Source: DP-19 sp036496285
GTDB taxonomy: Bacteria; Desulfobacterota; Binatia; UTPRO1
Length of the DNA: 64,000 bases
NCBI GenBank assembly: GCA_036496285.1
Contig: DASXLI010000036.1
Coordinates: 1-64,000 of the forward strand
Direction of reading: 5' to 3'
Of the stretch, positions 60,564 through 64,000 are shown piece by piece. The first letter of the stretch is position 1. Every line of letters begins with the position of its first letter. Below the pieces are notes generated by a model, which had not been told where the DNA came from, searched no databases, and saw nothing but the letters and a program-made list of their open reading frames with translations. The translations under genes were made by a program, and so were the position numbers.

Positions 60564-61842
60564 AGCGGTGCGCCGGCGGCGCGCGGCGGCGTGCCTCGCC
60601 TTCCTCGCCGTCACGGCCGCCGTCGCGTGGCGCACCTATGCCGATTGCAACGTGGTCGGCCAGCCCGATCTGCCGCGCTTCGGCATGCAGGACTTCCGCG
60701 ACGCGGTGTACTACCCGGCGCGCGCCTTCCTCGATGGCGTCAGCCCCTACGATCCGCATCCCTACCTCGAGCGCTATCCCGTCTCGGTCGCGCTCGGCCC
60801 CTACGCGCCGGCGGTGCTGCCGCTGTACTCGCCGCTCGTGCTTCTCGACGTGCGGATCGCCGAGGCCGCGTTCTTCCTCGCGAACGCCGGGCTCGCCGTC
60901 GCGCTGGCGGCGACCATCCTCGTCATGTGTGGGGTCGCGGCGACCCTCGAGCACGTGCTCGGCCTCGCCGCGCTCCTCGTGCTCGGCCATCCGGGGCACA
61001 GCACGCTCTTCCTCGGGCAGTGCACCTTCTACGTACTGATCGGCGCGTTCCTGGCGCTCTATTGGGCGGAGCGCCGGCCGTGGGCGGCGGCGCTCGCGTT
61101 CGCCGTCGCCGTGCTGAAGCCGACCTACGGCGCCCCGCTCGGCCTCATGATGCTGGTGCTCGGCGCGTGGCGGCCGGTGATCGCCGGCGGCCTCCTCTCC
61201 GGTCTCGTCTCGCTCGCCGCGCTCGGCCGTCTCGCGCTCGCCTCCAATGCGGCGACGATCGTGCAGAGTTTCGCCGCGAGCCTCGGGCACATGCTCGCGC
61301 TCGGCGTGAACCGGTCGCACACGAGCCTCCGGATCGACGCGCCCGGCCTCCTCGAGCGGGTGACCGGCATTGACGCCTCCGGCGCGGGCGGCGTGGCGAT
61401 CACGCTCGCCGTGCTGCTCGCGGGCGCGGTCGCGCTCCGCCGGGCGGCGCGTTCCGGCGGCGAGCCGCATCTCGTCCGCGCGCTCGTGTGTCTCACGATG
61501 CTCGGAGGCATGTACCACCAGGGATACGACACCCTGGCGTTGGCGCTCCCGGCGACGGCGATCGCGGTCGGCGCGTGGCGCCCGTGCGCACCGCTCGGCA
61601 CGGCGACGTGGAGGCTGCTCTTCGCGCTCCTCCTGGTTCCCGCGGCGAACTACCTGTCGACGTATCACTTCGCGACGCGCTTCGGCGTCGTCGGGCCGGC
61701 GTGGCTCGTGCTCGCGTCCGCGAACGGCGCCGCCGTCGCGCTCGCGTTCGTCCTCTGCGTCGCCGTCGCCTGGGCGGGCGATGCCGACGACGTCAGCCGC
61801 AGCTCAGCCGTACCTCGACGGAGCGTCGCGTATCGGCGATGA
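60535..61842 (+). CDS. GT87/DUF2029-like membrane glycosyltransferase
   Basis: A 435-residue polytopic membrane protein with GTG start. It has a large early loop (FGMQDFRDAVYYPARAFLDGVSPYDP) with the catalytic Asp-like D-F-R and P-Y-D-P pattern of the GT87 family, then about nine hydrophobic helices. It should use a polyprenyl-phosphate sugar donor. The 3' end overlaps the convergent PNPOx-like gene by 50 nt. It is the last gene of the possible long operon starting at the ECF gene. Confidence 0.75.
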   Translation: MSSLTQTSPEAVRRRRAAACLAFLAVTAAVAWRTYADCNVVGQPDLPRFGMQDFRDAVYYPARAFLDGVSPYDPHPYLERYPVSVALGPYAPAVLPLYSPLVLLDVRIAEAAFFLANAGLAVALAATILVMCGVAATLEHVLGLAALLVLGHPGHSTLFLGQCTFYVLIGAFLALYWAERRPWAAALAFAVAVLKPTYGAPLGLMMLVLGAWRPVIAGGLLSGLVSLAALGRLALASNAATIVQSFAASLGHMLALGVNRSHTSLRIDAPGLLERVTGIDASGAGGVAITLAVLLAGAVALRRAARSGGEPHLVRALVCLTMLGGMYHQGYDTLALALPATAIAVGAWRPCAPLGTATWRLLFALLLVPAANYLSTYHFATRFGVVGPAWLVLASANGAAVALAFVLCVAVAWAGDADDVSRSSAVPRRSVAYRR

Positions 61843-62200
61843 GGCCGATCCAGCAATCCGCCCAGCCGTAGCGGCCGGCGAGAAGCTCGCGGATGTGGCG
61901 ATGCCCCTCGGGGTTGGGCACGATCTCCGCCCGGCAGCGCCGCAGGCCGCCGCCGCGCTCCAGCTCGAGCTCGGGCGTGCGCTCGAGATCGCGCAGGAAC
62001 GGCCGCTCCGGGTTCGCGGCCTCGATCCACGTGGCGCCGCCGGCGTCGGCGACCCAGGTGCGGGTCGCGTGCGCCGCCCCGTCGTCGCCGTGCGTCCGGA
62101 CGACGACCACCTCCTGGCCCTCGAGCGCGACCCATGTGACCGCGCCGAACGCGAGCACCCCCACGACGACGACGAGCCCGGCTACCGTGATCCTGCGCAC
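61793..62200 (-). CDS. PNPOx-like (F420/FMN-binding split-barrel) membrane-anchored protein
   Basis: A 135-residue protein with GTG start and one hydrophobic segment near the N-terminus (VAGLVVVVGVLAFGAVTWVAL). The rest reads TRTWVADAGGATWIEAANPER, then LERTPELELERGGGLRRC and GRYGWADCWIGLI, matching short pyridoxamine-oxidase-like proteins anchored by an N-terminal helix. Cofactor is not certain. It overlaps the GT87-like gene end and is 18 nt from the next gene on its strand. Confidence 0.7.
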   Translation of the reverse strand: MRRITVAGLVVVVGVLAFGAVTWVALEGQEVVVVRTHGDDGAAHATRTWVADAGGATWIEAANPERPFLRDLERTPELELERGGGLRRCRAEIVPNPEGHRHIRELLAGRYGWADCWIGLIADTRRSVEVRLSCG

Positions 62201-62217
62201 GCGCGGCCTCCGGGAAG

Positions 62218-63216
62218 CTAGGGGACGAGCACGACCTTGCCGACGTTGCGGCGCTCGCCGAGCATGCGGTGGGCCTCCGCCGCCTGCGCGAACGGCACCG
62301 CGGCGGCGACGACCGGCCGCGCCGGGCCGCGGTCGAGCATCGTGACCACCGGCTCGAGCCACGCGGCGAGCGCGCCGAACTCGTCCCACAGCGCCAGCAG
62401 GTTGAGGCCGATCACCGTCTTCGAGTGCTCCATCTGGCTCACCAGGTTGAAGCGCGGCATCGCGAGCAGCGTGCGGATGGCGCCGACGATGCTACGGGTC
62501 TCGCCCTGCACGAGCGATGACGCGCCGAAGCAGACGAGCCGGCCGCCCGGCCGGAGCAGCGCGTAGCTCCGCCGGAAGCTGCGCCCGCCGATCGCGTCCA
62601 TCACGAGATCGAGCTTCGGCAGCGCCTGCTCCCATCCCGGCCGGGTGTAATCGACGGGATGATCGACGCCGAGCGCGCGGATCGCGTCGTGCTTGGCGGG
62701 CGACGCCGTGCCCCAGACCTCGGCGCCGCGCGCCTTGGCGATCTGCGTCGCGGCGACGCCGACGCCGCCCGCCGCGGCGTGCACCAGCACGCGCTCACCC
62801 GCCTGCACGTTGCCGTAGCGGACGAGCGCCGCCGCGGCGGTGGCGTAGTTGACGGGAATGGCCGCGCCTTCCTCGAACGTCAGGCGCTCCGGCAGCGGCA
62901 GCGCGTTCTGCGCGCGGGTCACGATGCGCTCCGCGTAGCCGCCGAAGCGGGTGCCGGCCATGACGCGCTGGCCGACGACGAGATGCGCGACGCCGTCGCC
63001 GACGGCGGAGACGACGCCCGCCACCTCGTAGCCGATCACCGACGGCGGCTTCGGCGCGGCCATGTAGAGGCCCATCCGCGCCATGACGTCGGCGAAGTTG
63101 ACGCCCGCGGCCCGCACCTCGACCGCGATCTCGCCGGCTCCCGGGCGCGGGTCGGAACGATCCTCCACCCGCAGCACCTCGGGCGGCCCGTGCCTCGTCA
63201 ATACGACGGCGCGCAT
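62218..63216 (-). CDS. VAT1-like zinc-independent MDR oxidoreductase
   Basis: A 332-residue protein starting MRAVVLTRHGPPEVLRVEDRS. It has AAGVNFADVMARMGLY and the cofactor loop HAAAGGVGVAATQIAKARGA; SVIGYEVAGVVSAVGDGV is typical. The VAT1-like extension (SIVGAIRTLLAMPRFNLVSQMEHSKTVIGLNL) is present near 240-285. It would reduce quinones or enones with NADPH. It is 17 nt from the PNPOx-like gene and 12 nt from the GFA gene on the same strand. Confidence 0.9.
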   Translation of the reverse strand: MRAVVLTRHGPPEVLRVEDRSDPRPGAGEIAVEVRAAGVNFADVMARMGLYMAAPKPPSVIGYEVAGVVSAVGDGVAHLVVGQRVMAGTRFGGYAERIVTRAQNALPLPERLTFEEGAAIPVNYATAAAALVRYGNVQAGERVLVHAAAGGVGVAATQIAKARGAEVWGTASPAKHDAIRALGVDHPVDYTRPGWEQALPKLDLVMDAIGGRSFRRSYALLRPGGRLVCFGASSLVQGETRSIVGAIRTLLAMPRFNLVSQMEHSKTVIGLNLLALWDEFGALAAWLEPVVTMLDRGPARPVVAAAVPFAQAAEAHRMLGERRNVGKVVLVP

Positions 63217-63228
63217 GCGCGATCCTCC

Positions 63229-64000
63229 TCAGGCCTTCGGCGGGTATGCGTCGTATTGCGGCAGCGCGCTGTGGATGTCGTCCCAGGGCGCCTTCGCGCC
63301 GACGAAGATGTGCGTTTGCGGCCGGAATCCCGGGTCGTCGTCGAGCGAGCCGGCCGGGATGACGGCGACGTCGCGCGAGCGGTCGACGTTCGGCAGCGCC
63401 GAGCCGCAGGTGGCGCAGAAGACCTGCTTGAAGAACGCGGCCTCCGGCAGCTTGTAGCCGACCGCCCGATCCTCGCCGCGCACGAAGCGTACGCCGTCGG
63501 CCTTGGTGAACACGTTGGAGGCGCAGGCCGCGGCGCGCGCCTTGCGGCAGCGCCCGCAGTGGCAGATCCACCAGCGGAACGGCGCGCCCTCGATCACGTA
63601 GGCGACGGCGCCGCAGAGGCAGCTGCCGCGCGGCTTGCCGGCGTACGGCGTCGCCTCCGGCAGCTCGGCCAGCGTCGCCGGCGCCTCGAACCCGGGCGGA
63701 TAGCCGTCGAAGCGCGGCAGCGCGTCGTTCAGCTCGACCCACGGCGGCTTGGACGCCACGAAGATGTGCATCTCCGGCTTCACGCCGAGGTCGCCGTCGA
63801 GACAGCCCGCAGGCACGAACATGAGCGAGCCGAACGGGTCGCCGGGCACGGCCGAGCCGCATTGCGGGCAGAAGGTCCGGAAGAAGCCCGGCGACGACTC
63901 GTAGCGCGCGATGCGCTCGGCCCCGCGCGTGAAGCGGAAGGCGTCGGCGTTGCTGGCGACGAACGTCGCGAACGGCCCGCCGTGCTGCTTGCGGCAGCGC
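63229..64000 (-). CDS. Tandem GFA-domain protein, 5' end outside window
   Basis: At least 256 residues with no start inside the window. The first GFA domain is visible from RCRKQHGGPF to TFCPQCGSAVPGDPFGS; the second has GSCLCGAVAYVIEG, CHCGRCRKARAAAC and FCATCGSALP with GSLDDDPGFRP. Both keep zinc cysteines, so this is a two-domain protein and not a single GFA with a short tail. A lone GFA protein is at 51064. Confidence 0.85.
   Translation of the reverse strand, partial: RCRKQHGGPFATFVASNADAFRFTRGAERIARYESSPGFFRTFCPQCGSAVPGDPFGSLMFVPAGCLDGDLGVKPEMHIFVASKPPWVELNDALPRFDGYPPGFEAPATLAELPEATPYAGKPRGSCLCGAVAYVIEGAPFRWWICHCGRCRKARAAACASNVFTKADGVRFVRGEDRAVGYKLPEAAFFKQVFCATCGSALPNVDRSRDVAVIPAGSLDDDPGFRPQTHIFVGAKAPWDDIHSALPQYDAYPPKA

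Noticed and set aside
1..64000. tRNA or rRNA genes in the intergenic gaps
   Set aside because: Gaps are short and none shows the T-arm GTTCRANYC block with matching acceptor stems on inspection; a tRNAscan run would settle it.

Overview
The window is a GC-rich, gene-dense bacterial chromosome segment with no rRNA, tRNA, CRISPR array, phage or insertion sequence that I could see. The mix suggests an uncultivated delta-proteobacterium-like lineage (Binatota/Desulfobacterota or Myxococcota type). The pointers are many acyl-CoA genes, giant secreted proteins with Pro/Thr linkers and Myxococcus-type Cys-rich repeats, an S8 protease, dockerin/cohesin-like proteins and a DUF6351 protein. The assignment is an inference; no marker gene fixes it.

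Layout. 1-8.8 kb: a metallo-hydrolase cut by the window edge, an RHH protein, HIT and Yip1-like proteins, an acyl-CoA dehydrogenase, a mesaconyl-CoA hydratase-like protein, an ammonium transporter, a split MaoC dehydratase pair and a quinone oxidoreductase. 8.8-21.5 kb: a 1253-aa secreted adhesin-like protein, an AidB-like dehydrogenase divergent from an AurF-like diiron protein, a secreted beta-helix protein, a MOSC protein, a triple-repeat Cys-rich secreted protein and a TupA-like ATP-grasp protein. 21.4-31.8 kb: an acyltransferase remnant, a SucC-like subunit, a PucR-type regulator, a DUF6351 secreted protein behind a long perfect palindrome, an HNH endonuclease, then the SucD-like subunit with a FixX-like ferredoxin and a terminator. 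31.8-36.2 kb: a secreted subtilase beside a divergent dockerin-like/cohesin-like pair. 36.2-48.2 kb: small redox and stress genes, including a winged-helix/PPOX fusion operon, two MAPEG genes flanking an acyl-CoA ligase, a cNMP-binding flavoprotein, a large PQQ-propeller lipoprotein and an ArsR/SRPBCC pair with a candidate operator.

48.2-64 kb: a histidine kinase made of two complete PAS-HisKA_3-HATPase modules in one chain, several small genes, and a frameshifted VIT-vWA protein divergent from an ECF sigma/anti-sigma pair. That pair runs into a tight row of rlmJ, rlmN, a CoA-transferase and a GT87-like membrane protein. The window ends with a PNPOx-like protein, a VAT1-like oxidoreductase and a tandem GFA-domain protein cut by the edge.

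Common themes are acyl-CoA and organic acid metabolism, and a large exported proteome built from shared Cys-rich modules. The most unusual items are the cohesin/dockerin-like pair, the doubled kinase, the ECF/anti-sigma/VIT-vWA locus with a shared LMKHRR motif, the palindrome before the DUF6351 gene, and a 25-residue Cys mini-module reused in three unrelated exported proteins.
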